Shown: piece by piece, positions 13,401-28,400 of the stretch
How the letters are laid out: each line of letters begins with the position of its first letter
How positions within the stretch are numbered: the first letter of the stretch is position 1
NCBI GenBank assembly: GCA_964017235.1
Contig: OZ024929.1
Location: 28,765,464-28,829,463, forward strand
DNA length: 64,000 nucleotides
Source of the DNA: Sabellastarte sp. h YS-2021
Taxonomy: Eukaryota; Annelida; Polychaeta; Sabellida; Sabellidae
Reading direction: 5' to 3'
Notes under the pieces: model-generated
The model's input: only the letters and a program-made list of their open reading frames with translations
What the model was told of the DNA's origin: nothing
Database searches by the model: none
Position numbers and translations under genes: made by a program

Positions 13401-16400
13401 AATAACTAGAACTAAACCCTATATAATTAGCAGACTGAGGTTCCTGTAATACAGAGTGGACTATACAACAAGCTATCTTACTGAGGACGGTTAGGCTGGC
13501 CTCGTCTCTTGCCACGCCCCCGTCAGAGCTGTATACAGTACAGATGTAGCGGCTTGTGTCAGTTGGCCGCAGGTCTCTCAAGGTCAAACTGAAGTCTGAA
13601 CTCACACTGGACCGACCTGAACAGAGACAAAATTACTCAACATGATTATTTAAGCTTTGTCTGAATCATTTACTTGTGAGATATCCAGAAAAAGGTTTGG
13701 TTTCTGCAAATACATAGTCTATACTTTGATTGCAGTCACTGTGTGAGACATTATTCTATTTTTACATTTTCAATCTGGTTATTTCAAAAATTCCAAGTTA
13801 CTGTGCACTTGGTAGAAACCCTATATTTCTGAAAATGACATCAACATTAAAGCAGAATTGGCTCATTTTATGAAATCAATACATCTTCATTTTTAAATGA
13901 TGTTCCTTTTTAAATTCATAGTTACATCCTCCACAAGTCATGATTTTACAACTGATCACAACAATTAAATCGGCATATACACACCTTCCTACAGGGCTTC
14001 AGTGAAGGCAGCCAACTATGTAATAACATCATGTACGAAAGCAACAAACCTGGCTTTTTTTCCCTTTAAGCCGTGTTAAACCTGGGTTTATGTACCGAGG
14101 CTAGGGTCATATTGGGACAGTCAATCAGAAGTTGCCCCATCTTGTGATGAGCTAACATTTAAACCCATAAACATAGCGGTGAAACACAAATGACCACAAA
14201 ACCTAAAAGCACCAAACCACTGCAGTCAATGAAACCTGAATATTTACCTTTAGTTCAAGTTATCAAGAATTCTGTAAATTACATATATTATTCAATAGAG
14301 TTAACATATGCAAAAGGTGTATAATTTACCTAATGGCAAGTCCCTTCCATCAGCTCTGGTCCAACGGATATCTAATGGTGATTTTCCCCTGGCACTGCAT
14401 GTAAAGGTAATGGAAGATCCGACACCTTCAGAGCTCCTCTTGGGACTCACTGTCACAGTCACTAATTCACCTATAAAACCAGTAGTTTTTTGTTTATTAC
14501 TAAGGATTGTTATTATATACTCAGGGTATCAATTATAAGAACCAGTATAACTAGAGGATCGCTCGCAAAAAAAAAAGATAATGTTTTTGCATAGCAAAAA
14601 CAAAGCGTCCCGAAAAGGATATAAAGGTGAGTGCTAAAGTATTAAGAAAATGCTTCGTTTGTAGCCTTATACTGTTGTGGCAACCAAAGTCAGCGCAGTC
14701 TGCTCTATCTAGCACGGTTTTCAAGATATAAGCATTTTTGTGTTTTGCAAAAAATAAAAAAATTAAAAATGTCCGCTATATTTGGCGAGACAAAAATATT
14801 TTGAAAATTGGCATGGCTACTCTGCAGAGATACCCAGCAGGTCCAAAATTTTGTTGAGTTCACTCCATATAGCACGGTTTTCGAGATATAAGCATTTTTG
14901 TGTTTTGCAAAAACTTTGAAAATTCAAAATGGCCACCATTTGTGGGGAGACAAAAATTTTTGTCAAGACCACTGCCGTGGTGTGTATCTCCCGCCGAGCA
15001 TTAAAGCAGAAGAAATAGCTTTTCCGAGATATTCACAATTTTTCATTTTCGTGTGTGAAAGGTCTTCCAAAAGTAGGTGAATGAGTTATTTGAGAAAAAT
15101 TGGCTATCTGCAATACTTTTAGAGATAATTCGCATTTACTCATTTTGAGTAGGTGAGTAATTAGCTATGGGTCTGAAACTTCACCATGTGAAAGCTCTCC
15201 CACAAGTAGATGAATGAGTATTTGATAAAAATTGGGTATCCGCAATACTTTTACAGATAATTAGCATTTACTCATTTTGAGTAGGTGAATAAATAGCTAT
15301 GGGTCTGAAACTTCACAGAGCGAAAGCTCTCCCAAAAGTAGGTGAATGAGTTATTTTAGAAAAATTGGCTATCTGCAATACTTTTAGAGATAATTCACAT
15401 TTACTCATTTTGAGTAGGTGAATAATTAGCTATGGGTCTGAAACGTCACCAAGTGAAAGCTCTGCCAAAAGTAGGTGAATGAGTTATTTGAGAAAAATTG
15501 GCTATCTGCAATACTTTTGGAGATAATTCGCATTTACTCATTTTGAGTAGGTGAGTAATTTGCTATGGGTCTGAAACTTCACCAAGTGAAAGCTCTCCCA
15601 AAAGTAGGTGAATGAGTTATTTGAGAAAAATTGGCTATCTGCAATACTTTTACAGATAATTCGCATTTACTCATTTTGAGTAGACGAGTAATTAGCTATG
15701 GGTCTGAAACTTCACCAAGTGAAAGCTCTCCCAAAAGTAGGTGAATGATTAATTTGAGAAAAATTGGCTATCTGCAATACTTTTTAGAGATAATTCGCAT
15801 TTACTCATTTTGAGTAGGTGAGTAATTAGCTATGGGTCTGAAACTTCACCAAGTGAAAGCTCTCCTAAAGTAGGTGAATGATTAATTTGAGAAAAATTGG
15901 CTATCTGCAATACTTTTAGAGATAATTCGCATTTACTCATTTTGAGTAGGTGAGTAATTAGCTATGGGTCTGAAACTTCACCAAGTGAAAGCTCTCCCAA
16001 AAGTAGGTGAATGAGTTATTTGAGAAAAATTGGCTATCTGCAATACTTTTACAGATAATTCGCATTTACTCATTTTGAGTAGGTGAGTAATTAGCTATGG
16101 GTCTGAAACTTCACCAAGTGAAAGCTCTCCCAAAAGTAGGTGAATGATTAATTTGAGAAAAACTGGCTATCTGCAATACTTTTAGAGATAATTCGCATTT
16201 ACTCATTTTGAGTAGGTGAGTAATTAGCTATGGGTCTGAAACTTCACCAAGTGAAAGCTCTCCCAAAAGTAGGTGAATGAGTTATTTGAGAAAAATTGGC
16301 TATCTGCAATACTTTTAGAGATAATTCGCATTTACTCATTTTGAGTAGGTGAGTAATTAGCTATGGGTCTGAAACTTCATCAAGTGAAAGCTCTCCCAAA

Positions 16401-19400
16401 AGTAGGTGAATGAGTTATTTGAGAAAAATTGGCTATCTGCAATACTTTTAGAGATAATTCACATTTACTCATTTTCAGTAGGTGAGTAATTAGCTATGGG
16501 TCTGAAATTTCACCAAGTGAAAGCTCTGCCAAAAGTAGGTGAATGAGTTATTTGAGAAAAATTGGCTATCTGCAATACTTTTAGAGATAATTCGCATTTA
16601 CTCATTTTGAGTAGGTGAGTAATTAGCTATGGGTCTGAAACTTCACAGAGTGAAAGCTCTCCCAAAAGTAGGTGAATGAGTTATTTGAGAAAAATTGGCT
16701 ATCTGCAATACTTTTAGAGATAATTTGCATTTACTCATTTTGAGTAGGTGAGTAATTAGCTATGGGTCTGAAACTTCACCATGTGAAAGCTCTCCCACAA
16801 GTAGATGAATGAGTTATTTGATAAAAATTGGGTATCCGCAATACTTTTACAGATAATTAGCATTTACTCATTTTGAGTAGACGAGTAATTAGCTATGGGT
16901 CTGAAACTTCACAGAGTGAAAGCTCTCCCAAAAGTAGGTGAATGAGTTATTTGAGAAAAATTGGCTATCTGCAATACTTTTAGAGATAATTTGCATTTAC
17001 TCATTTTGAGTAGGTGAGTAATTAGCTATGGGTTTGAAACTTCACCATGTGAAAGCTCTCCCACAAGTAGATGAATGAGTTATTTGATAAAAATTGGGTA
17101 TCCGCAATACTTTTACAGATAATTAGCATTTACTCATTTTGAGTAGGTGAATAAATAGCTATGGGTCTGAAACTTCACAGAGTGAAAGCTCTTCCAAAAG
17201 TAGGTGAATGAGTTATTTGAGAAAAATTGGCTATCTGCAATACTTTTAGAGATAATTCACATTTACTCATTTTGAGTAGGTGAATAATTAGCTATGGGTC
17301 TGAAACGTCACCAAGTGAAAGCTCTGCCAAAAGTAGGTGAATGAGTTATTTGAGAAAAAATTGGCTATCTGCAATACTTTTAGAGATAATTCGCATTTAC
17401 TCATTTTGAGTAGGTGAGTAATTAGCTATGGGTCTGAAACTTCACAGAGTGAAAGCTCTCCCAAAAGTAGGTGAATGAGTTATTTGAGAAAAATTGGCTA
17501 TCTGCAATACTTTTAGAGATAATTCGCATTTACTCATTTTGAGTAGGTGAGTAATTAGCTATGGGTCTGAAACTTCACCAAGTGAAAGCTCTCCCAAAAG
17601 TAGGTGAATGAGTTATTTGAGAAAAATTGGCTATCTCCAATACTTTTAGAGATAATTCGCATTTACTCATTTTGAGTAGGTGAGTAATTAGCTATGGGTC
17701 TGAAACTTCACCATGTGAAAGCTCTCCCACAAGTAGATGAATGAGTTATTTGATAAAAATTGGGTATCCGCAATACTTTTACAGATAATTAGCATTTACT
17801 CATTTTGAGTAGGTAAATAATTAGCTATGGGTCTGAAACTTCACCATGTGAAAGCTCTCCCAAAAGTAGGTGAATGAGTTATTTGAGAAAAATTGGCTAT
17901 CTGCAATACTTTTAGAGATAATTCGCATTTACTCTTTTTGAGTAGGTGAGCAATTAGCTATGGGTCTGAAACTTCACCAAGTGAAAGCTCTTTGGGATAG
18001 CTGCTCTGCAGAGATACCCTGAAGATAAAAAATTTCGTCGAAATCGCTCTATGTAGCACGGTTTTCGAAATATTAGCATTTTTGTGTTTTGCAATTTTTG
18101 CGCAAAAATTCGAAAATTCAAAATGGCCGCCATTTTTGGTAAGACAAAATTTTTTTGAAAATTGGCATGGCTACTCTGCAAAGATACCCTGTGGGTCAAA
18201 AATTTCGTCGAAATCGCTCTATCTAGCACGGTTTTCAAGATATAAGCATTTTTGTGTTTTGCAATTTTTGCGAAAATTTCGAAAATTCAAAATGGCCGCC
18301 ATTTTTGGCGAGACAAAATTTTTTTGAAAATTGGGAAAAGTACTCCGCAGAGATATCCTGCGGGTCAAACATTTTGTCGAAATTGCTCTATCTAGCACGG
18401 TTTTTGAGATATAAGCATTTTTGTGTTTTGCAATTTTTGCGAAAATTTCGAAAATTCAAAATGGCCGCCAGTTTGGGCGAGACAAAAATTTTTTGAAAAT
18501 TGGGATAACTACTCCGCACAGATACCCTGTGGGTCAAAAATTTCGTCGAAATCGCTCTATCTAGCACGGTTTTCGAGATATAAGCATTTTTGTGTTTTCC
18601 TTATTTGGAAAATTCGTAATGATTAATTAATCATTAATTACTCGGCCATTTCTTGACCAATCAATGCCAAAATCTAACGATTTCCAGATTTTAATAGAAT
18701 GAATGTATTTGCCAAGTTTCAGGTGAATTGATAAAATTCCTTTCAAGTTATCATCCGGACAAGCTTCCCCATCGAAAAAAGACATTTTTGGTCATGTGAC
18801 CTCTCTGATTGGTTGAAATGTCACTGCAGCATATTCAAAAAAATTCCCCAAGGCTACTGCCTAAACCTGCCAAATTTGAAAAGAATCCGCCTAACGGTTA
18901 CAGAGTTATAAGGAAAACAAAATGCGGAGCCGGCGGAGCCGCAGGAGCTGGCGGAGCCGGAAGCTCTCCCATACACAAACAAGCGTCCCTTGCGGGACGC
19001 TTAATACCTGTAACTAAACTAGCATCATATTTATTATACCTTTTGCAATAATGGTTGAACAGAGTTGAATGGTGTGGAATCAAATTTGAAGGAATCAGAT
19101 GAATATTTCTACTTAATTAGGACTTACAGATATTAACAGGGTACATGTCAGTAGCAGAGGCTCTCATATGTCCTCTTATCTATTTCCATTTAAATTGAAT
19201 TCTACCTAATTTACAGTTCTACATAAGAGTTTAACTGTACAGTATCTTTCCCATACAATAAGACAAAGGGTAGTATTCCCAAAATGCATCAGTGAAAGTT
19301 GAACACTAATCCATTTTCTTTAAGTGATCCCTTTTGTGTATTCACATCGATTTGGCATAATAAATTAGCTTCCTTTGCAACATAAATTTGCAACGACTGT

Positions 19401-22400
19401 CTCACTTTAAATATTACTACAATAATCTCCCTTATTTCCCTCACCCTTTCTGAAAATATACTACAGGTGTAACATTCAGCTTAGCTATTCGCTTGAATTT
19501 TATCTGGGAAATAGCACACAACATTCTTACACAACATTCTTACCAATAAAGATAACAGCTGCTTGACTTTGATTAATCTCTTTACTGTGTTTGTCTTAAA
19601 TATGGCATGAAGTATTGATGATTTTAACACATTACCGGATCACTTATAACTATAAGCACAAAGAACAGTGAGTGTAAGAACTTATAGTCCTTATCTAAAC
19701 CAATGAGGAATTTCTGCTTTTGAGTTCCTAAATTTGAAAGAATATCACCATCATTTGGCTTGCAGGTAAATTCAGAAGAACTTCTATGTCTTGATACTCC
19801 TTAGTTACCAGATATCTTTCTTTCCCAATAGCTACATGGATGTGAGTGATTTGTTGCATGCACCTAGGAATATATCAGTACACAGATTAAGTGCCGTAGA
19901 TTTAGATTGAATTAAATGTGATTGTGATGTACCTATGCCTCTCTGGCAGCTCCCTCCTGGCTGGCTGGGGTCTCCCGCATATCCCCGAGCACACCTTTCA
20001 CACTGACGCCCCTCATAACCCTCTGCACATGCATCACAAGTCACTGCATTGTCTCTGTCCAGGTAGCATGTACGTGAAAACCTGAAAACAGTAATATGTT
20101 TGTGAACACCTGAAAAAAGCAGGTGATATTGGAGTAAAATCTGACAAGAGGTGATATGTGAATGAACATCTGACATATACAGTATGCTTAAAAGGAACTA
20201 CTCTATTTATTGTACAGTCAAAACATGATTCAATCTGCAAAGTATTACACATCTACCAGGTAATTACATTATATACAGAATATATATATTGCAGCCTTTT
20301 TTGTTAACACTTCAAGACAACTTACAACAGGTTTTCCTCATCTTTCAGACTATGAGTCAGTATGTTTTACCATTAAGCCATTAAAATTAAAGAAATATTG
20401 AATATTTGGCAAAAGTACAATTAAGTCAAATCTGCAATTTAAAAACATTGTTTTTGACACATACTGGTTGCCGGGTGATGTAAGAGGACAAGGACAAGGC
20501 CTGCAGTCGTTAGGTGTCCCCACGGTAGCGATACCATAGAAACCAGCTGCACAACGGTCACATGAGTCTCCCTCAGTGTTATGTTGACAGCCCTGTACAT
20601 AAGAGAATGAATATAAAGTGTTCATTGAAATCAGAGTCTTCAAGAATGTACATGTATAGTTACTGTAAATAATCTATAATTGAACTGTCTAAGCAAAATT
20701 CCTCGAGGAACCTGAAAATATATCAATGTGAAATCCATATAGGAGTAAACTTTAATGTCTCCGAGGACCTGATAGTTACTTCTATTTAACAGGGAGGTCC
20801 ACTTGTGTGTGTTCTATATATACTGTATATTAATGGATATCTTCATTATAACCAATACACTGAAGATCTCAAAATGAATTACATGAACATTTCATGCCTA
20901 CAGTTGAATACTGTTACGTATCTACCGAAGAATAGTTTCACTGCTTGTTTTACGTATTTAGAAATTTCAAAAATTCAGTTACTTACAACACAGGCACCAG
21001 TCACCGAATCACAGGAAGTGGCATGTCCGTTACAGTTACACCTAATACATCTTCCCAGTGGAGTAGATGGGTCTGGTACTCGTGTGTAACCATTTGCACA
21101 TTTCTAAAGAAAAAAGAATAGGAGTGGAATGAAGGAAGTTTGCTGCAAAATTCTTTATAATCTCTAGAGAGTAGGAGATACTAATAATTATGGATCCACA
21201 AAAAATAAAAAATGTATAAAGAAAATTACATTACAGGTATGGAATAAGATATGTTAGGGTATGTTATTTATATTTATTTTAACCACTGTTTATTATTTAT
21301 TAATTTTATTATATTACTTATACTTATTTACCATTGTCTTCTAGATGGTACAAACAAATTATAGTCATTAGTTTATTGTAACCAATACCGTCTAATCTCT
21401 TAACTGATGATGTTTAGATTCCACCTAAAAGTGGTTAATTTTTCTTTTTTTTAAATCAATTTATTCAACTGAATATGATTTCAAATCTATTTTGACAAGC
21501 CTATAAGACTAGCTGTAAAAACACCTTAATCATCTTGATTCAACAAATCATAAACAAGGAGAAATACTGTACCTCACATGACAAGCCAGTGTACCCTTCA
21601 GGGCAGTCACACTGCTCCACAATACTGGCAACATCCTGTCCCGTGTTTCTAAGGACTGCTGTATCCATGGAGATGTCCTGGATCTTGGAGAATGCCATTA
21701 TGGTGTGGTAGGTTGCTCTGATTAGAATGGCATCAATGCTGGCTAACGCAGTAAGGAAAGCCTCCCGAGTAGGTCTTGTGCCATCTGGTTGTTGGAAGGA
21801 AGTCTGAAACATATATTGCATGTATCACCAAGTTGTGTAGTATTTACTAACGTACTGGGTTTTAAAGTACTTGTTCTTTCGTTGTTGTAGTATTGCCAAT
21901 GGTAATCAGATTGATTCTATTTCTATGCAGCTGTGTAAGTTCTAAAATTATAAATATGCAGTCGCTAACATATCTTCAGAACATATCAGTAAGCTGATGC
22001 AAGCACAACTAGATCTAGCACATAAGAGAACAGATGCAAATTTGTACCCACTGGAAAGACAACTCACTAAAGCCAGTGAACCATCGTTTGATCTCAAAGG
22101 AGGGGCCAAAGGTCAAATCAGACCACATCTGAAGATTTCCAGCCCATAATTTCCTATAAGTTTATTCCACGTTGCAAACCTCTAGGACTAATAATTAACT
22201 TAAGAAAGCACTTTTACGTTTCGCCGTCCTCATTTGACCTTGATGGAGGGGCCCAAAGTCAAGTCTGACCACACCAGAAGATTCCCAGCCCATGAATTCC
22301 TATAAATTGGTTTCACATTGCAAACCTCTAGGACCAATAATAAGCGAGTTATAAGCACTTTTATGTTTCGCCATCCTCATTTGACCTTGAAAGAGCAGCC

Positions 22401-25400
22401 CAAGGTCAAATCCACATCAGAAGATTCCCAGCCCATGATTTCCTATGGGTTGGTTTCACATGCCAAACACAGAGGACCATTAATAAGGGAGATATAGACA
22501 TTTTAAAGTACGCTACATGGGGTACTTTGGCATTCCGTGGATGACTTTGAATGAGGAGCTTCAAGGTCAAATGTCTACAAGGTTGTAGAGGACATGCATA
22601 TCTGTTATACATATCACCTACGGAGAGATTCAACCTTCTACTTATGAGAACCAGCTAGTAGAAAAAGGTAGATAATTTTCAAAGAAATGCCCGCGACGGT
22701 CATATTGTTTTTCAGAATGAGGCTAATTTCAGTCCCAGAGAGCTTACCTCCCAATAAAGATATCCTGCAAATTTGGTAAAGCTAGCTGATGTACTTTTCT
22801 GCTGAGAGCATTAACATTGAAAATCTCTCTACAAACGGCGGCGGCATAGCGAACACCACACCAAAGTATCCGTCGGTGGATACAAATATTCTGAGAGTAA
22901 TTTACATTAAGATAATACAGTATTCTCAGACATAAGACCTTATTAAACTGGATAATTTACAATGAAAAATTCAAATATAGAAAATATTTTCAGAAGCTGA
23001 TGTTAAATATTGAAGTTTACAATTGATTTTCTCCCAAAACTGACAAGTTTTCCCACAGTGAGAATTTTTTTAACAACTGAGGCACAGCTGCATCAAAGTG
23101 ATCAAAGAATCAACACACAAAGATTTTCCAATCTGTTCCTACCTCTCTGAGTAGGACCTCGTATCTGTTTAACTCCTCTACACCTGGAGCCCTGTCAAAC
23201 AGATAGTAGAAGCGCTTGTCCCCACTGATCAGCTCAATGTCCACATCCCTGTATGTCCTGCCCGAGTCTAATGCCACAGAAATCTGCAGCATAAACTTCA
23301 GGTACCCGCCATATGAGGCAACCTACAGTAAAAGGTATTAAAACAAAGATAAGAGTATGCAGAACGGGAATAGAGGTGCTCACACAGCAATAATGGTGTT
23401 ACAGTTAAAGGTTTTCAACCACAGATAAAGTTATTTAAACTGAGATAAAAGGTACACACACTACAGGTGTCTATCTAACATCAGAGGCAATCAAAAGCAA
23501 GGACAAAACATTGTCCGGGACGGACTAGAATGCTAAAAGAAACCAGAACAATATTCAAAATGTGGCATCCACTATAAGAGGTATCTTTTAGTAGACAAGA
23601 CCAGGTATTTAAACTTCAGATTTCCCTCATAAGAAAAAATGAAATTGTTTACCGACATTCTGACAGTATGTGGCTTACACCTGCACAGCACCTCACCTTG
23701 TTTCCCAAGAACCTTGCTGGCAGGCTGAAGTAGTAACTAGTTCTGTCTCTCTGAATTTCATCAAAGCTGCGGAACATGAAGCTTTTCTCATCAGCATCAA
23801 TAATAAACCTGTCCCTGATTTCAGGAGATAAACGACGTGTTGTCAGGAAGAAGTCATGGCTCCCATCTGCAGCAATGACTGGGGAAATCTGAAATCAACG
23901 GAACGGTACAATTTTATGTGATTTTATTACCTTAATAAATACCAGTGCAATACTTGGTTCAATAAATATACCTTGCAGTAGATTAATAAACTATACCTAC
24001 CAATTCCTGTGGTAGAAAAATAACCCTTCTAAAAAAATCTATTTATTTTCGACTAACATAAAACAGTGTAACAGGAAGTAAGATATTGTATTTTATTGTA
24101 TTTATACTCAGCGCAATATCTCCATGTGCTACAGGTCTCAAAGCGCCATTTGACCCTTCTGACTGCACAAGTACAGCCCAACGCTCAAGTTACTGACATT
24201 CCCCTAACTGAAAGACACAGGCTCAAGGATGACTATTTATCAATGTCCTTGAGGTTCTTTAACCTGTCACTGGAGATAAGACCCAATGACAGAGGACCGC
24301 CGTTGAAAGTGGTCATCCAAACCACTGTGTATCTGCCTGTACTTGGGATCAAATTCAGGTCCTCTGTGTTCCTAGGTTAGTGTGTTACCCAGTAGTCCAC
24401 AGTGGCAGATATACAATTACATAAGCACTTCATCAAAGCAATACGACTGAAATTTTCTAGCAAGAACTCTACTAGAAGAATTATACAGGACATGAGATAT
24501 ACAGCAAAGTATTGAAACATTATAGAAATTTTTACCTCTGCTGTCCCAGTAAAAACAAACCTTAAATCATGCTCTGTCATCACCAGTAGATTGTAATAAG
24601 TGTGGGTCGATGTGTCCCCTTTTTACCTGTTCTTTTTGACAATAGTAGAACACTTTGGAAAAGCTTTTGAGAAGTTGTGTAACTTGCAGCTATGCATACT
24701 GAGAGAATGTGTACCTGGCTGCGTGTGTACGATGTACTGGAGCAGTTAGTACTCATGCCCATACAGAAGCAAGCCATGCAGCCCTCTGGGTTGTCCTCTT
24801 CCAGATAGAATGTCCCAGGCCTACATCTACCGCAAGTCCTGCCTTCTGCATTGATCTAAAAAAGTGCACATAAACGGTTATGAAAAAATTGTAGGACACT
24901 GAAACTCTCCTTCCTTTAGTGATATAAAAATGCAAAGGGAAGTTGTTTAAACCTCGTCTTCTACACAGACTTAAAAAAATGCAGGAAAATCATTTTAATA
25001 AATGCATTGGATGTTCAAATTCTGTATCAGGCATTTATTTGACATCATGTGGAATGCTTCTTCAAATTAAGTATGCACCTTGGTGGCAGAACTCAAAAAC
25101 TTCTAAGAAACTTTGAAAAATGATATATTCAATGTAATATTTTAAATTTCATATTTCTGGTATTGTTAGAGTAAGAAATCTAAAATTCGCCAGGAATCTA
25201 AAATTCGCCACCTCTAAAACCTTAGTTAATTTTATGAAGAAAATGATGTTTTTGTCTAAAAATTGGTATTTTTCAGTTCAAAAAGCCTTAATTTACTATA
25301 CAGCCAACAAATCTCACCACAATTCATTTATTTTATTAGTATTTTGACATGTGGCAAATTTCAGATATGTGGCGAATTTTAGATTTCTTACTCTATTTAC

Positions 25401-28400
25401 AAATTACTTTCTTCCAGATCATATCATTTAAAAAATATGAAGGCTTTCAATAAGAAATAATTCTAAGACAATCTTTTAAAGTACAGGGGTTCAAACCTTG
25501 CATTGACACTGTTGGGTATTTCTGTCACAAACTGTGTTGGCAACTGTTCCCCTTAAATCACACAGACAGTTGATGTCTAAAATGAAAAACAACAAACTTT
25601 TTTGTGTGCAAAATAATTCACCATTTCTATGTATGTTACAGTAAACATATGAAATCAGTAAATACACGTATTCACTGAAATTTTCAGTAAATACGCATAT
25701 ATACTAATTTATGACGTGTACTATTTCGCAAGTTTACTGTATGAGTTTCAGTAAATAAATGTAATGAAATTTTGATGTTCTGTGGTTGTAAATAGAGAAC
25801 ATTGAATTGTAACCTGAAACACACATTATATGGTAACATTTTCTTTATTATGATGACTATTAGAACATGCCAAAGGTACATCGTTTTACAATACATAAGT
25901 AATTACTGACAACAACATTTCTTTTAAAAATATTCGAGTTAGTCTTGGATGCTTGCTCTCACCAACATACAGCAATAGTGATGATAAGGTAAGAGTTTTT
26001 TACACAATACAATCTTATGTTGGAAAAATAGCACTATACTTTTTAATGATAATGTCAGTCAATCTGTATCTGCTTTCTGTTGCATTCCAAACCTTGAATG
26101 AACCATAACCATAGATGACTTAAAAGGGATTAAGTCCCTCTGAAAGACAATGATGATGAAATCCAATTGGGATCTATCTGGCCCTGTCAGTGTTTCTTAC
26201 TAGAACTTTTTGATCAAATAACCAGTGTCTACAATAAAGTCATATATCTACCAGAAAATAGCAAAACATTAAGCTTTTATTAAAATAAAGATGCCATTAA
26301 CTGAAAATCTCTGGTTAACAACAGATTCTGCAAGCATACAATTTGTTTGGTTGTAAACCATATTATTTTAAATGATGAAGTCAAGTTTCTGTTGAATGAA
26401 GTATATTTATTGAACGAGCAGTCAAATGTGTTGAAATTTTAAAACTTGTATTTAAATTGATTACTAAAACATACTTCTTATGTATCAGTCACATAAAAAT
26501 GGTGATAACTTAGGTGATCTGCAACCACTTATAGGGATGTCATGGGTCCTTAGTAGCAGCGGTAATGAAAATAATATAAGTTTAAATGAAAACAGATATA
26601 CATATTTACTGATTTCACATGTTTACTGTAACATATAAAAGGCCCTGAAGCTGGAGAAAGGTTAAATATATGGTGAAACTCTATTTGAATGACCAGTGAA
26701 ATAACACAAGATAGCATAACAATTGGGAATTACGATTGAGTAATTTTCAGCTTTTGTGACGATTTTTAACTTTGTTAATCTATTACAAACAACATTGACA
26801 TTTTAAAGCTAAACAGTTGAAATACACACAATGTTTATTGCATATTATGAATATTGATAAGAAAACAAGCAGGTTAACTCACTAAAGGTTATCAACTTTA
26901 GACATTTCAGACTAACCATCGGTTCGGCAGTAATCTCCCCTTACGAGTGGATTTCCTGTGTATCCAGGCAGACATGATTCACACCTCCTCCCCGTGTAAC
27001 CAGCGGGACAGGCTGTACAGGTCACCTGACCATCAGGGTCAAGTCTGCATTCTGGACTGAATCTGAATGAATAGGTGATAGATATAAATACTTTCACTTC
27101 TGGAAATAATTCTTAATAGATAGTAATGTACTGTTAAATAGCATTCAATTGTGAAACTAACTTGTCGCTGAATGATTGTAAAAATTAACGTAGTTTTTAT
27201 GGGGACTATTCATTATTCATACAGAAGCAGTATGATATCGCATTGACTTAGATTGCGCAGGGTGGCTAATACTCAGTGAATGTTCATATTAATCTAGTGT
27301 CACAATAGAGTATTTGTATTGTATTTTGTATTGTGTATTTATACTCAGCACAGTATCTCCCTATACTACAGGACTCAAAGCGCTATTTAACCAATCCAAC
27401 TGTACAGGTACAGCATCAACTCACAAGTAACTGACATTCCCCTAACTGGAAGATAGAGGCTCAAGGATGACCATTTATCAACGTCCTTGAGGTTCTTTAA
27501 CCTGCCACTGGGGATAGGACCCAATGACAGAGGACCGCCATTTTAAGTGGTCATCCGAGCCACTATGTATCTGCCTGTACCTGGGTTTGAACCCACGTCC
27601 TCTGAGTTCCTAGACAAGTGTGTTACCCGCTAGGCCACAGTGGCAGAGTGTTTTAATGGTTCTACATTTTATCCTAGTATTGCTTGATGGTAATCTGTTG
27701 GTCAGAGATATGAATACGGTATCTATTAGCAATGACTTTATGATTGTTTGGTTTTAATTTAGTTAAGAAATGGCTAAAACTATATTCACAATGGTTAAGG
27801 AGCACTTATAAAAATAGTGAGTTGAAGATTTTGATACTTATTAAAAATGACAATGTTAAACTTATATTGTTTATAAAATTCAAATCAGCAAATGATGTGT
27901 ACTGGTCATAATAGTTTTAGTTGTCATCCAAATAACCACCACAAAAATGTGGACTGATGGGACTGATCTTTATTCACTGTACATTTATCAACAACCATCT
28001 ATCGGTTGTTGATGTGAATCTTTTACTATCCACCAAGAGTCGTATTTGACCCATATAGGGGGATATATAGATCGGGACATGTTTTTTCTATACACCGGCC
28101 ACCTTACCTTGGATAATTAGTGTCAACAAGTGCTGGTTTTTCACTAATACCTCAGAAACTATGTAACCTATAAATATGTATTATATAACATTAGAAAGGT
28201 CTTTCTACAGTGCTTCTGCCTTTTGTTGCATAAAAATCCATGCAGAAATGGCTGAGAAATTGCAAGTTAAAAATTCAAATTTTTATGTTCATTTGTGCAT
28301 GTATGTATGTATAGTTTTTCTGTCCAGATAGTAGCACAGGGCTCTAACTGGGCGAAACTGCTCAATCTGGCCCCTGCAGACAGATTTAAAACAAAATTGT

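Larger units (their letters stand above)
14549..19003. mobile_element. HINE/pearl-like element A1 with satellite core
   Basis: The element starts AACTAGAGGATCGCTC and ends in a hairpin, AAGCGTCCC-TTGC-GGGACGCTT (18981-19002). An AAGCGTCCC near the start (about 14602) is complementary to the end, giving subterminal inverted repeats. The core is built of roughly 165-bp units (AGCACGGTTTTCGAGATATAAG and AATGGCCGCCATTTTTGGCGAGACA) on both sides of a 132-bp satellite. The same ends and flanks, without the array, occur at 32954-33573. The architecture fits Helentron-associated/pearl elements, which carry tandem cores; that class is inferred. It fills most of the intron between exons 33 and 34. Confidence 0.65.

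Noticed and set aside
15070..17990. CRISPR-like array
   Set aside because: Repeats are contiguous 132-bp units without unique spacers, in an animal intron.
18082..18626. Three similar 67-81 codon plus-strand frames
   Set aside because: They are translations of the roughly 165-bp repeat units of element A1.
27583..27646. A tRNA gene
   Set aside because: A and B boxes are good, but it is the head of a dispersed repeat with a second degenerate copy and lacks a closed acceptor stem.
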